Shown: positions 1 to 13,400 of the stretch, piece after piece
How the letters are laid out: every line of letters starts with the position of its first letter
Numbering within the stretch: the first letter of the stretch is position 1
Origin: Opisthorchis felineus
Taxonomy: Eukaryota > Platyhelminthes > Trematoda > Opisthorchiida > Opisthorchiidae
Direction: 5' to 3'
Assembly (NCBI GenBank): GCA_004794785.1
Contig: SJOL01007403.1
Span: 277,852-341,851 of the forward strand
Length of the DNA: 64,000 bases
The notes under the pieces: model-generated
What the model saw: only the letters and a program-made list of their open reading frames with translations
Database searches by the model: none
Told to the model about the DNA's origin: nothing
Position numbers and translations under genes: made by a program

Positions 1-1018
1 CTTGGTATCCCAAGTCTGAGTGCAACAATCCCGATGCAGCGGAGAGCGCGTAAGGAAAAGCTCTTTTCTACCCAGTGCCGAGTACTACGCAATATAGTCA
101 ACGATTCCGCATTTGGCAGGATTGTTCACGATCTCAGCCTTCCGATCCGAGTCCATGGTGCATGCGTAAACACCAAGGAAGAGCTGGTGGCTGCTTGGGG
201 TGATGGTCTGCACAACAGCGTTGACGGTCGCGGTTTACGAGAGTTGGTCGCTTTTCCCGTTTCGAATCGATGGCTTGTATTTCCGGAACGAGTGGTTCCT
301 CGGATATTTATCTGCGGTATCCAGCTCCAAGGCAACCTGCTTAGGACGAGAGTTCGAAGCACTCGGCATGGCCATGGTGGCCGGACGACCTTCAGTCGTG
401 GAAACTGTGGCCAGCCGGAGAGTTTGGTGCATATTTTCCAGTCCTACTGGATCACGCATTTATGCCAGATGTGCTCGTCATAATCGGGTTGCAAGGAACT
501 CCCTAAGGTCACAGTCAGTGACTTGTGCTTGCTTGCCATTGTGGGCTCTCTGCGTACTTACGACCTTTTTATGTGTGGTACACGGCGTTGAGTGTATATT
601 CTTCCCATTGAATGCCACATCAGACCCAGTATGACGGACACTTTTTGCCTGATGTGCGAGCCTTGACTGTGCTTACCGCGCCTTGAAGATCATTCACCAT
701 TGTTTGTCCATTCCTCGGTTTTTATCTTTACGCGCGTGTTTTTCATGCCAAAAATTCCCACATACGTCGGGATTCATCTTGTCTAACTGGAACTGTTAGT
801 GGCATGGCTTCGAATGAGACGCTTCTCTCTTTTTATCTAATATTCTCCTGTAACCCTTCCACATTCATCGCTTGCATTCACTTTTCATATCTGTGACCAT
901 GCTTCTCAAAAATAAACCATAGTAACTTTGAATGTTATATTTCCTTGATTTAACGTATATCAAACAAATTGTTTGTGGAAATTATGCATACTCATCAGAT
1001 GTCTTGGTCTGCTGTCCA
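1..1018. other. Flank downstream of LITAF-A, no gene assigned
   Basis: This is the sequence 3' of the LITAF-A stop codon. The first 650 bases are richer in GC and CpG than the rest and carry overlapping open frames on both strands. On the minus strand, from about 459 down to 66, one frame reads through with a single stop and has a plausible protein composition, but I cannot match it to a family. It may be a decayed coding fragment or chance. Bases 650-1018 are AT-rich and would include the LITAF-A 3' UTR. Confidence 0.4.
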
Positions 1019-1127
1019 TCATATCCGTGAAACCGTGGCTATTACTTTGCGACATGTAGGACAGGAATGTACCACATCCATGCAACACGGGGAGCACAAT
1101 GGAATAAGACAACATCCAAAAATGCCT
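1019..1127 (-). CDS. LITAF-A, last coding exon (second zinc half)
   Basis: Last exon of a LITAF-domain protein, a family of small proteins that sit on late-endosome and lysosome membranes through a zinc-stabilised hydrophobic hairpin. It begins after a good acceptor (TTTATTTTCCAG), supplies one base to finish a split Gly codon, and then reads GIFGCCLIP, the end of the hydrophobic stretch. The second zinc half follows, with His-Ser-Cys-Pro-Thr-Cys matching the family HxCPxC, and the protein ends in a short tail at a TGA at 1019-1021. The exon is 109 nt, exactly the length of the matching LITAF-B exon at 33373. All expected zinc ligands are present. The match rests on motif recognition, phase agreement with the exon at 1875, and the parallel gene; no search was run. 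Confidence 0.85.
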
Positions 1128-1874
1128 CTGGAAAATAAACAAACATGGCTGGTTGGCTTTTAATTCGAAACGATTTTTCTTGCAAAATCCAAAGAACGTG
1201 AACGTAAGAAACCAAAAAAATGTGTCAACTGTGACGAAGGCAAACGCCACATAGCCGGACAAGTTGTTAAACTTAAAGCACTGCTTACAAAAATACTTTC
1301 GACCCAACAGGTGGTTGCGCCAAACATGCAGTTGCGAGGAGTAACAACCTGACAATTCTCCTTATTTAGCCGTATAAATGTGGATTCACAATGGACGCTT
1401 TTGGTAGATGACTGCGGACAAGGGCCGAGAATGTTAAAATTGACAATGACTTGATTATCGGATTCAAAACCAAATATCACGTAGCACCTTTTTATATTTA
1501 ATGCCTTTAGTACAGCATGCTATGCTGTGAGTCTGAAAAACAGAAAGGCAGCGCATTCTGTTATACTGTGATTTTATACACAAGCACTGGTCATACACCG
1601 GTGAGAACCTTCTGCACAGGTTGTCATGCTTACGTTCTGCGCACAACTGTGGTGCTGTATACGAAAATGACCGGCACTAAAATCACTTGAATAATGAATT
1701 TACTTTAAGGAACATTTCTGAGTAGTGTTTTTCCCCAATAATCCGTGGCTATTTTCGAGATGGTTAACTGCTGATATAAGCACATGCAGATTGCATACGG
1801 AAAGTTGAATTTCTAGAACCACTGATACTTTGTAACCATATGATAATTTACCCAGAATCCGTAAGTTTACTTAC
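1128..1874 (-). other. LITAF-A last intron (747 bp)
   Basis: Phase 2 intron between the two zinc-half exons, starting GTAAGT (minus strand, from 1874) and ending TTTTCCAG. Long open frames here on the minus strand overlap the last exon in the wrong frame and have no recognisable content. I see no RNA gene or repeat in it. Confidence 0.75.
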
Positions 1875-2046
1875 CCCAAAAGGGCGATTATTCCACAGAG
1901 TACCCACGACAGCGCACCAACGCGATACTTCACACTTGTTTTTATCGATTTTCCACAGTGAGGACACACCGTTTCTGTTTTTGTGAAACTGGTTAGAGGT
2001 ACAGTTGGTACCGCTGTAGGCTGCATTTCTATACCAATTTCACCAA
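1875..2046 (-). CDS. LITAF-A, zinc-half and hydrophobic exon
   Basis: Codes for the first half of a LITAF domain. After a linker that includes IEMQPTAVPTVPL it reads Cys-Pro-His-Cys (family CxxC), then the conserved Tyr-x-x-Gly-Ala-Leu-Ser-Trp run, then a hydrophobic stretch ending ALLG at the splice donor GTAAGT. The chosen start is an acceptor preceded by a long pyrimidine tract at about 2050-2085 (minus-strand sense) ending GAATGCAG. This gives 172 nt, entering in phase 1 and leaving in phase 2, which fits the small exon at 8043 and the last exon at 1019. An upstream in-frame ATG at 2090-2092 lies inside that tract, so I regard it as intronic. It could be an alternative start. Confidence 0.82.
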
Positions 2047-5000
2047 CTGCATTCGTGAATAGAAAAGGAGGAAAAAGGATAGATTGGGGCATAGTTTGTA
2101 GGCATAAGTTATCGAAAGAAAAATTGCATTTCAGTACCTAATTTTTTCCTTAAAACAGTTCTAAAATGTATTCCTGAAGACATTTCATCGAGCGGTTTGT
2201 CTTGACTTGAAAGCCTCATAGTAAACCACATAATGAGTATGCACGCCGCTATATGAACTCAGACGTCAATGAATGGCTCGAATATCTTTGATTTTGAGCT
2301 GGCGATTCCAGTAGAATTATTACAACCCTATCCTATTTTGGCGTCATCAAATCTTTAAAGGGTGATTTCCTATGGCCACTGTATGAATAGATCACCGTCC
2401 ACCAACTATGCACATGTATTCAGCGGATCGAACATTGCAAGTTTTGGCCATCGGATATGCTAGTGGCTGACATTCGATCTGGACCAGTCTGTCAAAAGTG
2501 CTCAGCCATATGAAAGGCTGGGCCTTGATTCAATAGCGAAGGTGATTTGAACAGAGCTGAACAACCTGCAGTGCGTATGTCTGTGGATCCTCTGTGAGGG
2601 CAAGATCAGAGGGCAAGCACGCGGATAAGTCTGAAACTATCAGTCGGCTTCAACATGACACTGATATACCAGACACTAATACCGAGTTAAACGAATGAAG
2701 GACGGGTGTCTCTCTTCAGTTTCTTCTTTAGTTCGATGAACAGATAGGTGGTATCTATACGGTAAAGTTGTTTTCATCACTCAGATGGACTGCAAAGCTC
2801 CAATGAGTCACCTAAGAGTTGGTTGTTCATGCTGCCATCCAGATTACAGGATGAGGTTTTCTCCTGGGATCAAATAATGAAATAAACGACAAATGCAGCG
2901 TCTAGTTAAAGATAGTGAATATTTCCAAAAACCTTGATGGCAGCCATTTTGTTCTTACAGCGGTTGACAACAGTCGAGCGTTTTGGCGATATTCGTTGAA
3001 AAAACAAGTGAATGTGATAGAAAAGGAACTGAAATCCAAACGTAAAGATGTACAGATCGAACACATCCTCAGTTAGCAAATGCACAGTCAACTCGTCTGG
3101 TTGGGAACCATTTTGGATGGAATGGGTTACAATTCTGTTGATATTGACTATATGATGATATGAGTTCCAGGTAACCTAGTGTGTCACAGTCAACAAACGC
3201 TACGCGTAGACAAAACAAAGAAGCGTACTGTGCTAGGTAGATTCTGTAAACTCGCAATAACGCCATTGTTTGACTGGACGAATCCAGTGTTTACCCCAAG
3301 GCCTTTGGCACACGCGACTATCTGCTTTTGAAATGTCAACCAGTGTACCCAAAATTCCTCGGGAAATGGGTTTTATGCACCTACACAGACTGGCATCACC
3401 TGCCAAAAGAGAATACATAATGAAAAAAGATAAGCTGTTTCCCACTGCTGCACTCAGTGCAGAATGCTGTTTTATGCCAGTAAGTAAACAGCCTCCAAGA
3501 CTCCTTCATGACGGGGCTATTGAAATGGGTAGTGCTTTCTGGAGTCATATTTATAGTAAAACCAGTTATTTCACTCCTGTGAGCGCAATTTATATTGACC
3601 CCACCATATTATAGGCTAATCACTGGTCTACTGCTGTGTCTTATTTAAATTCCCAAATGTCTCTGCCTTCACTGCGGCCACGTATAAAGAGGCTCTTTTC
3701 AATATACCTGATATTGAAGAACATAGAATAATACCAGAAATCTGTGTGATACTGATTATCGTGCCTGGAACCTTCAACCTTCAGAGAAGGCTCACGTCAT
3801 TAATGACACACAAATTTGCACACAGATTTGGTTTTGACGGAAGAATTAAGTGAATCCAGCTGAATCCCTTGATTACGATGGTCCGCTGTTCTGCTGCTCT
3901 GTTAGGGGGCTCAACCTACTGTCACCCATGTTGCCGTTTTAACAAAACAAGAGCACTGATGATTTTGTACTCCAACAGTTCTTACGGTGTCTATACACAG
4001 ACAAAACGTTGTGAAAGGAGAAGTTGCTTTTAGTCTAAATGTTCCGTCACAACAAGCCTGGAGGTCTTGGCCCACTGCATTAGACTAGCTTGATGCAGCT
4101 CTACGAAGACTTCACGTGATCTTATCTATTACAAAAAGAAACCACCAAGTGTCACAACTTCCTGGATAAAATTTACTAGACACCTAAGACCTCCTTGCGA
4201 GATGTTAAACCGTTCATTGGTTTCTACATTTAATGGCTTAGTTTCCTTCCTCAGGTCTTTTCTGTCCATTACAAAACGATTTCAACGCATTCGATGAAAC
4301 GTTGTTGAGTATGACTGGTTCGCCCGTGCGGGTTAGATCCACAGGAGAGTACCCGCTTTCTCATGGGTTGTTTTTATATATATCTCACTCCCGTTATGGA
4401 ATAAATGTTTTTTTGGAAGTGGCTGTGCACGTGCATGGTGTTAGCACTAGACCAATCATAGGAAAACTTCGGGACAAATTTTGTATAACACTACAGTGAT
4501 CTATGCCACAATTTCACAGTATTTTATATATTGCAGTATTTCTCAGATTTTCTTCAACGTAAGTTCTTTTTACAACGCCTAAAGTTAAATGAATGTTTCC
4601 CAGGACATTGAACTAACGACTCACGAAAAGCTATGATACCTTAGATATTTTGTCCTTTTTTGAATCGATTGCGACTGAAAAGATTGTCGCCCAAAATATG
4701 TGAACTTTGGTTTCCAATGCTAAACTCAGCGGTTACTTACAAGATCAACAGGTCTTGTGTATTGCAACGAAGCACCCAGGGGACTGTGTGAGGCTTTTTA
4801 CAGAAGCATTGTGCAACTATCCATCGGGTGGCTGATAGTTTAATGTGAAGCTGGTCACAACTAGCATGCGTGTATCTTTTCGTCGGAAGACATTTGGTGG
4901 ACGCTTACTGTCGTTAGATGAATACACGGTGAAATGGTGTGGTAGTTTGTGTGCATGAGTGAGGTGTGAGCGTGGGGTAACACATGAGGCATCGCTGTGC

Positions 5001-8000
5001 CATAGCAGCAGGAAAGCCCAGTGGACCTCACGGTTCGAGAAACCAAACGTTCACAATATAGTCTTCGTTTCTAGTGTTGTGCACTTGAAAATAAATAAAG
5101 AGGGTACAATTTACACGACGCACCTTCAGCAGTTGAATCATCAGTTGGGTATGGAGGCATTGTTGTATCTAATGAAAAAAAGAACTACACTTACTGGAGC
5201 AAACGTAAATGTCCAGGAATCCAAATAGTTACCACACCATCTTTGTTACTAGTGTAATTCGATTAAAAATAAGTAAGGAGGGTGCAATTTACACAACGCA
5301 CCGTTAGTATTTGATTCATCAGCTGGGTATTGAGTCATTGTTGTGTCTAATGAAGACAAAAAGCAAATATCCGAGAAAGCCATACACAGTATATCACCCT
5401 TTACAGTCTAAACCTTGTAGGCGTGGCACCCCATTAGTCGATCTCTCGATTATTTTCCCCGATTATACCTACAGTAGCTCCGGAATACATGACCATCACG
5501 TATGGCTGCTTAATGCACTACGGTATGTTTCGAACAGAGTGACAATTATTGGGATCCAATCAGTCGACTGACCCACATTTCAGTCATGGTTAAATTCACT
5601 TCAAACCAGCTGCACAGGTTTGGACCAGCTGTAGGCGGTTGTAGATTCTGTAGTATTTACACTTTTGCATCGTTTTAACTAGAGCAAAGCTTGTGCTTCC
5701 CCTATTCGGAGTGGACCCACCAGCACAGTTGCTTCAAGATGATAACAGGACTGCTTAAACGGGAATGAGGTAAATTCGGACTCATATTTTCAATATTTTC
5801 TTTAGTAAACATATGAAAATATCAGTTGGACCTAGTGGACAGTGCGTCGTGAATCCCGGGCTCAATACCCGATTTCGCGCATGGTGGTTCGAGAAACTGA
5901 AGCACTGTTCTTGAAATACGTTGCAAATAATCCTCACATTATTTGAAATGTGTACGAGAATGCGTTGCGGATTGTTTTGCTTAGAGGATTGGCATATGGC
6001 TGAGTATCCACAATGCGTTACAAAGCAGAACACTAGAGTTGGTAATATAAAACACCAAAATTACTCTTGCACCTTTGGATGGCAAAAGAATTGTCACTCT
6101 CCAACGCATGCCAGTTGTATAAATTTGAGCAAATAGTAGGATAGGGGTTCTGGGAAAGCTTGCAACAGTGCATTCTCTGGTCAGTAATACATTCAGCAAA
6201 CCTGCCCAAAGTCTGCGGAATACGCAAGCGGCCCAAGCAGAACACAATATCGTAGCACTTGGCCCTTACTCAAATGAACGTAAATATTTTCTAAAGATTG
6301 CCCACTGCATTCAAAAGTCTGACCGTGAGAATGTACTTCATGGCGTTGTGCTACAACTTCAAACTGTTTACACGTTCGCTTCAATTTTCTATAAGTTCTA
6401 CGTCTTTCGTGCCACAAAACTTGTAAGACATCTACCAAACACGTGGTAAGCTAATCCAGCCCTTAAATATGGAGGATAAATATCCGTGAGTATTACCAAC
6501 ACAGGTTAGTGGCTGCTTTCAACTCCCATATATATGTATCTTGATAATGACGATAATATTATTGTTTGATGATCTCCCTTAATCACGTGAAATTGTAAAG
6601 GATTAAACCTTCCGATAATGCCTTGAGAGGCTTTTACAATAAGTGCTTGCTGCAACAAAACAAGCAACTTAGAGTGATATTATGTTCATTTATTTATTAA
6701 ATACGGTAGATTTGACATTTCCCATCTAACTGCCGTGGCACAGATTGCATTGTGCAAAAGGGGATATCGTTACAGTTTTATTGCCCAACCGTTAATGCTA
6801 ATCTTGTGAAGTTTAAAGTTAAGACGCATGTCTACTTAATGTCAGTTGATCCACTTGAAAACTCTCCAGAAACCCTGTATGTTTATTCATTCAAATCACT
6901 GACATGGTGCAGTTAAATCCATCCGGGACTAGTAGTCACAGGTGATTTGTGTTTTTAACAAAGCAGTAAGAACAGCAAGGCTGTGGAATAATTTTATATC
7001 TAATCACAGGGCGGCCGGAGCAGGATGAAATGTATCCTTCAATTACACCTTGTACACATTGCCTAAGATGACATTTGGCAAAATGACCTAATTCCGCAAC
7101 ACTATTGTTCCAAATAATTTGGGCTTCTAAATGCTTCGAGATTCGGAATTTATCTACTGTTCAGTTCAGAATCTCTCTTAGTAGATGAAAGCATAAGAAG
7201 TCATTTTACATGATGTCACACTTCAGAGACGAACTCTTCGGCACGGTCAAGTGAACTAGACAGATAAATTAAGTTTTATTCTTCGGAAGAATTAGACATA
7301 ACTCAGCTTTCTTTTGAAACAAAAAAATAAGGTGACACGCCCGTGTTTGGATTTACACGAACACATTCCTACTGCAAGGTAATCAGGACGACCAAAGACC
7401 TGATTTGATTGTCTGCTGGCCAGAAACGCTTAGTGAACTGAACATGGGATGGATGCTGTCAAAACATAGCAAGTGAACGAAAGTTTCATGCATTTTGAAT
7501 TTGTGTGAATTGCATCCTAAAAAAGCAGTTGCTGTTTTACACGAATATCACCAGATAGTTCCAGGTGGTTTATTATCTAAAACTCTATCCACAAGATGAG
7601 TTACAAATAAATTAACCAACTGCTGCTCGCAGAGTAATGCCATATATACATGCATAATGCCACCAATTAAAGATTTCTAAAGCAATGTGGCTGCCTTATA
7701 ACAGACGAACTACGGTTGCTAGGATTGGCAGTTGTCTCGCAATGCGACAAATGAGTGACAGAGAATAAAGGCATAAGCTGGAAAAAAATGGATCCTCAGA
7801 ATAAACTCCTCTTGATTTTTTTACTAGATGAAGATATTCTGATGTACGTTTTTAGTCTATCTCATGTACAAATTGACGATTAAGGTGCATAGCAAATCTT
7901 TTGTAAATCTGTGCAAGCTAGATGGAATAGGCAGATAAACTTCTCCACGACAATTTAGGCAATATTTCCAATACAGGGTAACTCAGTTATTTTCGAATTC

Positions 8001-8042
8001 ATAATACATACATAAAACCAAGAAAACCTAACCACAGGATAC
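2047..8042 (-). other. LITAF-A intron (6.0 kb)
   Basis: Long AT-rich intron between the 8043 exon and the zinc-half exon. It contains the diverged tandem repeat at 5052-5363. Apart from that I see no coding exon with convincing splice sites, no tRNA-like promoter boxes and no transposon protein. The open frames here, for example plus-strand ones around 3270-3614 and 5311-5571, are of the length expected by chance. Confidence 0.5.
5052..5363. repeat. Diverged tandem repeat, two units about 180 bp apart
   Basis: Unit 1 (about 5052-5186) and unit 2 (about 5234-5363) share a run of similar blocks in the same order: TAGTGT, AAAATAAATAAAG/AAAATAAGTAAGG, GGGT(A/G)CAATTTACAC, ACGCACC, GATTCATCAG-like, and CATTGTTGT(A/G)TCTAATGAA. 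By eye the match is around three quarters, so the duplication is old. Small open frames in both units are not alike enough to suggest a conserved peptide. It may be a fragment of a dispersed repeat present twice. Confidence 0.65.
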
Positions 8043-8087
8043 CTTGGAACATCGCATTCTCAGGCGGGTAGGGCGGAAAAGTAAAAT
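8043..8087 (-). CDS. LITAF-A, small exon with FPPYPPE
   Basis: A 45-nt candidate exon on the minus strand coding for TFPPYPPENAMFQ. It has a strong acceptor (TTTTTTCTGCTTCAG) and a donor GTATCC. It enters in phase 1 and leaves in phase 1, which fits both the 10415 exon before it and the 1875 exon after it. Proline and tyrosine motifs in the N-terminal tail are a hallmark of LITAF proteins, where PPxY recruits NEDD4-type ubiquitin ligases; here the motif is PPY rather than an exact PPxY. The call depends on motif, splice sites and phase, without similarity data. Confidence 0.55.
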
Positions 8088-10414
8088 CTGAAGCAGAAAA
8101 AACGGAGCGGTTAAAAACTAACAGCAATACGGTTGCAATATGACGATTACGTCAGAAAAACAAAGTTTCGGCGATCACTTGTCATCATCAGTGACTCAGT
8201 AGGCCAGAAGACGACAGAATATTCTTCGATTCGTGTTCCTCGAGATATATTAAATTGACACTGAACTTACCGAAGCTCATTACAACCCAGCTGTTTGGTA
8301 TGCACGCTGGAAACTAAACGAAGTTTGCTGCCCCTCCGATTCATTTCCAACTCAGTACATTTAAGCATCAGATGATGTTAGTCGATTTGTAATAGCAAAA
8401 CACCAACAGACGTATGGCAAACTTCTTAACTGGTGACCGTTCGACCAAGACACTGTTGTGTCCATTGTTCAGTAGTGAGATAGAACATTCACATCTTCAG
8501 GCACTGAACAGATCTGGTGGCGGAGGTCAGCGAAATTAATGGTTACTAACTGGCATAAGTCACTCGGTGCAAATCCGACGCAGTTATAAGTATGGTGGCA
8601 GTAAATTCAGTCTCACTTCGTCATAAACAAGACAACAAGCCGGGTCCAGAAAGCAACGAAAAGCCTATAACTTGTCACCGTTCGATTGTACTTGGTGAAG
8701 TTCCGTAAAAACGAGAAGTGAGCCTGAGGTAGCGGTGCACGAATCTATGAGTCACTCCCGAAAGCTATGTTAGGAAAGCATGACAAGGTTCAAAGTGACC
8801 ATAATGCGGTTTGCAGCAGGCAAACTTCCTAGCTCCTGACAAATAAGATTATGACAGACAAAATACACACTGGATATATTGTTGAGCGCAGACAAGCACC
8901 AGTACGCTAATGAACTTTCAATGAAGGTACGAAACAAGCCATAGATTTTGACAGGATTTATTTCCAAAACTTGCGTTCCCGGATTTTCCTCGTTTGACAA
9001 CAAACTGTGTTTCTCCCGTAGGAATATTAAGCGGTAAACAAAACGCTGTCCTAGTAAAGTGCAGGTAAAAAAATTACAACCGCCGTCAAAGTAAATTTTC
9101 CATACAGGCACCAATGTCCTTCAGTATTTCAGCTGACGAAAGCTGGGCTGTTTTTTCAAAGTCAGGTCATGTAGATTCATTATTATGCCAAACTGAGCAA
9201 CAAAGTTGCTTTGTTTCCCTCGGTATCTCACAAGAAATGCGGTGTACGGTGGATTCGGTTAGTATGCAGAAAAACAGATGCAATTACCTTGTTGGTAGTA
9301 TGATGATTTTTTAAAATCCCAACAGAGGTTAGTCCTTTAAGTTCTTTAGTCTACGACTCGTCAATCCTTGTTGCAAGCCATCATTAGCGTAAGCCTTACA
9401 AATCTGCATGGAGAATCTGGCCCGTAAATTGCTGTCATAATACTTAGGCACGGAACCATGCTACCATGGGTGGCAGATGACCCTGTGTGATTATAAGAGA
9501 ACATAAGTTTGGCATTTAATCCGGTGAAACACCTGGACGAATCATCACCACGTTGTTTCAAGGTGAAACTCCGGCAGCTCATTGACGTTCCACAAATGAT
9601 AACTTGCCTTCAACGTCGATAAATGTCAAATCCTGTCCTACAGAGGCTGAACCTTTTGTATTTGTTGCCTTGATCGCCACCATTTGCGAACTGTTACTGA
9701 TAAAAGACCTAGAATTCGTAATTCAACGAGACCTAACCAACTTCACTCAAACTCTGAGGGCTGCCAACGGTTACTTGGAATAAATCCACCACCTTTCTGG
9801 GGCCTTTCGCGCCACAATGATAACTCCACTGCTTTGTACATTTGCCCGACCTCTCATGGAATACGTGGTACAGGACGGACCTAATGAATAAATCATGGGC
9901 AGAAACCTCTGAGATATTTGGAACGAAGAGTTACCAAAACCCAACCATTGGCAAAAAGCTTGTCATTCTTAAATTACGAAGGGACATAATATTCTCGATC
10001 TCCGTCAATCTTACTCACTCCTGTTTATTGGTACTTTCACTGGTGTCAACAACCAAACTTCGGGGGAACTACATGAATGTTACCGGATCCTATCTCTCTC
10101 CACGTCCGAAGCAGCCAAAAATCCCTCAACCTAAAAATCGCTTTTATTTCGTTTACAGCAACGTTCAGGCGACAACTTAACACATGACATGTAAATCCAA
10201 AACCAGTCGCAAAACGATTGGTCTGTTTAGTCTGGTTTGAACGTTGAATGTACTGAGTTAGGGAATCCAAAGGAACCGGCGTGCAACACATCAGTAAAAT
10301 TTTATGTCAGTCGCTTCCGATCAACCTTTTGTTTTTTGTTTGCCTTACCATTTTGAAACACTCACATAAAACGCACGCTTTATATATAGTGAACAAACTC
10401 AACTCAAAACAAAC
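8088..10414 (-). other. LITAF-A intron (2.3 kb)
   Basis: Intron between the two small proline-rich exons. The open frames at 8770-9114 (minus) and 9842-10180 (plus) show no domain, no paired splice signals and no match I recognise. I see no repeat or RNA gene here. Confidence 0.45.
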
Positions 10415-10450
10415 CTTGTGGTGTTCCAGTTGTACTTGCGTAAGGTGGTA
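10415..10450 (-). CDS. LITAF-A, small exon with PPY
   Basis: A 36-nt candidate micro-exon on the minus strand, reading PPYASTTGTPQ after a split codon. The acceptor follows a pyrimidine-rich stretch (CTCTTCTTCTCC) and ends TCTAAAG; the donor is GTTTGT. Phase is 1 in and 1 out, and the first bases (TA then CCA/CCT) match the first bases of the LITAF-B exon at 41251, so the two look like counterparts. With 36 nt the exon could be chance, but the coincidence of motif, phase and splice sites on the correct strand and in the correct order argues for it. The ATG exon lies further upstream and was not found. Confidence 0.5.
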
Positions 10451-13400
10451 CTTTAGAATCTAAGGTTGGAGAAGAAGAGTACTTTGGTGAATGCTTTAAA
10501 GCCACAAAGTCATAGAATGGAAGTAAGTTAAAGAAACTCATAAAAAACAGGTCTTAAAATGACTGAAATGATAACCAGTTTATAATAAAACAAACTCATC
10601 TCTTGTGGTGCAGTGATGCAGATGGGCCTTCGGAAAGGTAATCAGCAGGAGAGTTTGATGGACAGTTTCTAAAACGGCAGGCTACTGACGGAGCTGTATA
10701 CCAAGTGCAAATCCTGTTACTGCACTGAATGTCCTTCATTTGCTATAGAGCATAGTGCGACAAGTGCGCCTTGATCCGGTTTTACCTGAACTAATCAGTT
10801 GAATCTGTGTTGCAGAGACCATTTGTGTCCAAAGTTTCATCAGCAATGTAGATTCACAGCAGAAAATTCACAAAATTAACTAGTCGTCTGTTTTATGCTT
10901 ATTTTTATGTGTTATCTGCTCTTCTACTTCCCTGGGCTAGGCATCATTCATGGCTACCACACAGATTAAATAATTTATCAGAATCACTGCACTAATTTTG
11001 CTGTCTGCACAGTTATACCGTTTCAGGTGGAGTCCAGAAACAATCTCACATAGAAAACGTTATATGGAATACAATTCAATGTAAACATCACTCCGACTGA
11101 TATCTAGAAGTGTGTTCGATCTTATCCTCTGAACAACGAAGACAGAATTTTCAGAGGTCGGGAGTTTAAGTTTTCTTTTTAGATGCTGCCACAAGTAACA
11201 ATGTGGGGTGGAGCGTAAGTACAATAAAATACAAGCCATTTGGAAAGGGCTTGCAACAAAAAACCAAACTGAACCTCTTATTTCTGTCTGTTTTAACAAT
11301 CTGACTGCACTGGAGAGAAAGGCCTGCCCTGAATGGTTAAATATTCAGCTGTAGGAAGTAAGTCAGAAGGTGAAAATACGGCACTTAACGTAGCGCTTTT
11401 TACGTGACGCATTCGCTAATATTCCTATGTTTGTACAGGCAATATAATATACCTTACGTATTTTGGGGTTTGTTTCACAAAATTGAGTCAAAGAAAATTA
11501 TAACCAGATTGGCTGGGTTCTTTTATTTATGGTTCTGTATAAGGACAAAACAGTCACTAATTGGTGTTGGTTGCAATTCAGAGAATAAAAGGAATATCGG
11601 AATAATTGCAACACCATACTCCACAACCTGAAATTCTGAGATCGAGCTTCGTACAATCCAAACGGATGAATAAAACAGATTATACCATTTCCAAACGTTC
11701 CAGTGCTCGAATAATTCCATCGAATGGAATCCCGGGCAACAAGTTGCACACTGTTTTTCGAAGTTCGAAATACTGTTTGTCATAGACTTTGAACCTCGAG
11801 AACTATCCTAAATAGCAGTGGAACTTTACGAGATTAATTGTCATACCCGGTGAACTTTCAGCGCTGACTCCTGAGAAATCATAGGTTGCGTGGACATTTC
11901 CGTGATTTTCAAGTCACCAAAACAACACCTGTATTTCCAATACCGTCGCCATCTTTGTTCTGTCTGCCTCAAACATTTCGCCAATTCAGCAAGTATTTTG
12001 CAAAAAGCCATTAAATTCTCCAATTTGTGTGAATTTTAAACAAGCTCATTGGAGTCTCACCAGAAAAACCTACACGTTTTGATTTTCTAGACGATCGAGT
12101 GTTCCTTTTTCCTTTAAAGCACTGGATGCAGCAACCACGAGTTAGAGAAAACTGAGGGATAAGCCATGACACCTGCTTCCTTTTGAGTGCTTTTCCGTTA
12201 AGTATTCACTATATTTAAAGATTGTAAAGAGTTAGCTGAGTTTATGATGATAAACTCATGACCGCGACATTCAAATGACAAGCAACTGTTGGATTTGATC
12301 AAATAGTTCCGGTAACTGTTAGAATTCGTTCTGGTCAATTTTTTGCGCTTCGTTTATCCGACACAACATTAACCATTGTGAGAGTGCGATCAGTTACGCA
12401 CGGCGCTATCTGTAATCTATTCGCCTCAAAATTGTCCCTTCCAGATAAGGAATGCCCGCCGAAACTTCTGTTTTACCTGTCAGATATGTCCTCAGGTACG
12501 TTGTCCTAAAATTGGCACGTTATAAGATATAGATAGTGCGTAAATTTTGTTCACTGCTTACAGTCTACTTTGGACCATGAACCTTCATCGGTTCTCAATA
12601 GTCTAACTATATAGCTTTATGTTCAGGGCAGCTGGATATGCAGTAAGCCAAATGCTAGTTGGTCACCCGGCTAAATTAAATGTTGCGGCAGTGGAAATCA
12701 TCCAGAAAGCGGTGTTACGTTAATTAATCAGAACAACTGCAGGGTCTCACTAGAATCTGAAAGAGATGATGAGTGAGGCAAGCACCTTATTGTAAACTAA
12801 CCACTACTGGTGTCCAGTGTTATTCCGTCAAGCTCAAGCCGTTCGATTATCTTCTCCAGGCCCACGCGCAATTGCTGGCTAATTTCGTTCCCTCGAGTTC
12901 ATACCAACCTTAGTGCCTGAAACCTTTTGCCATATTTAGCTCCATATATACCGCCTGTTTTTGACCGGTTATATGCAAGCGTCTAGTGGAGTGGCTACTA
13001 ATGGCCGAAAATTCGATCTGTATGCCAGACACCCTCATTAACACGGAGCCTGGGGTCAGATAAAGTGGTGTGTAAGCATCAGGGAATGTACAGCAGCAAA
13101 CCTAACCTCAGTGCTACCAGCCGTATATATTGTCAATGTTGAACATGTGCCTTTATTTGCATCGTCCCAAACCTAGGTCGAGTATTTGGTCAGAGTGTAT
13201 GAATGATATACCTCCGTCAGCCTGAAATATTACACGACTCTTTTTACACTGCCCGTATATGTTTCCAAAGTTAAACATACCAAGTCTTTACCACCTGATA
13301 CCGAATGCTGTTTCTCATCAACAAGATTCCGCATTTGTATACTTTCATCTTCCGGTCTGAAGTTAGACTGAAATGGATTTTTGATCATTATAGATTGTAT

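Noticed and set aside
960..1480. Two long minus-strand open frames, 131 and 106 codons
   Set aside because: They overlap the LITAF-A last exon in the wrong frame and run on into its intron; the zinc-motif frame explains the conserved part.
4281..4310. CGATGAAACGTTG, similar to the 3' side of the hammerhead-like repeat
   Set aside because: No CTGATGA or stem II lies upstream and the shared tail is absent.
5265..5285. PPY-coding triplets on the minus strand
   Set aside because: They lie in the tandem repeat, are not kept in the other unit, and have no splice sites of the right phase.
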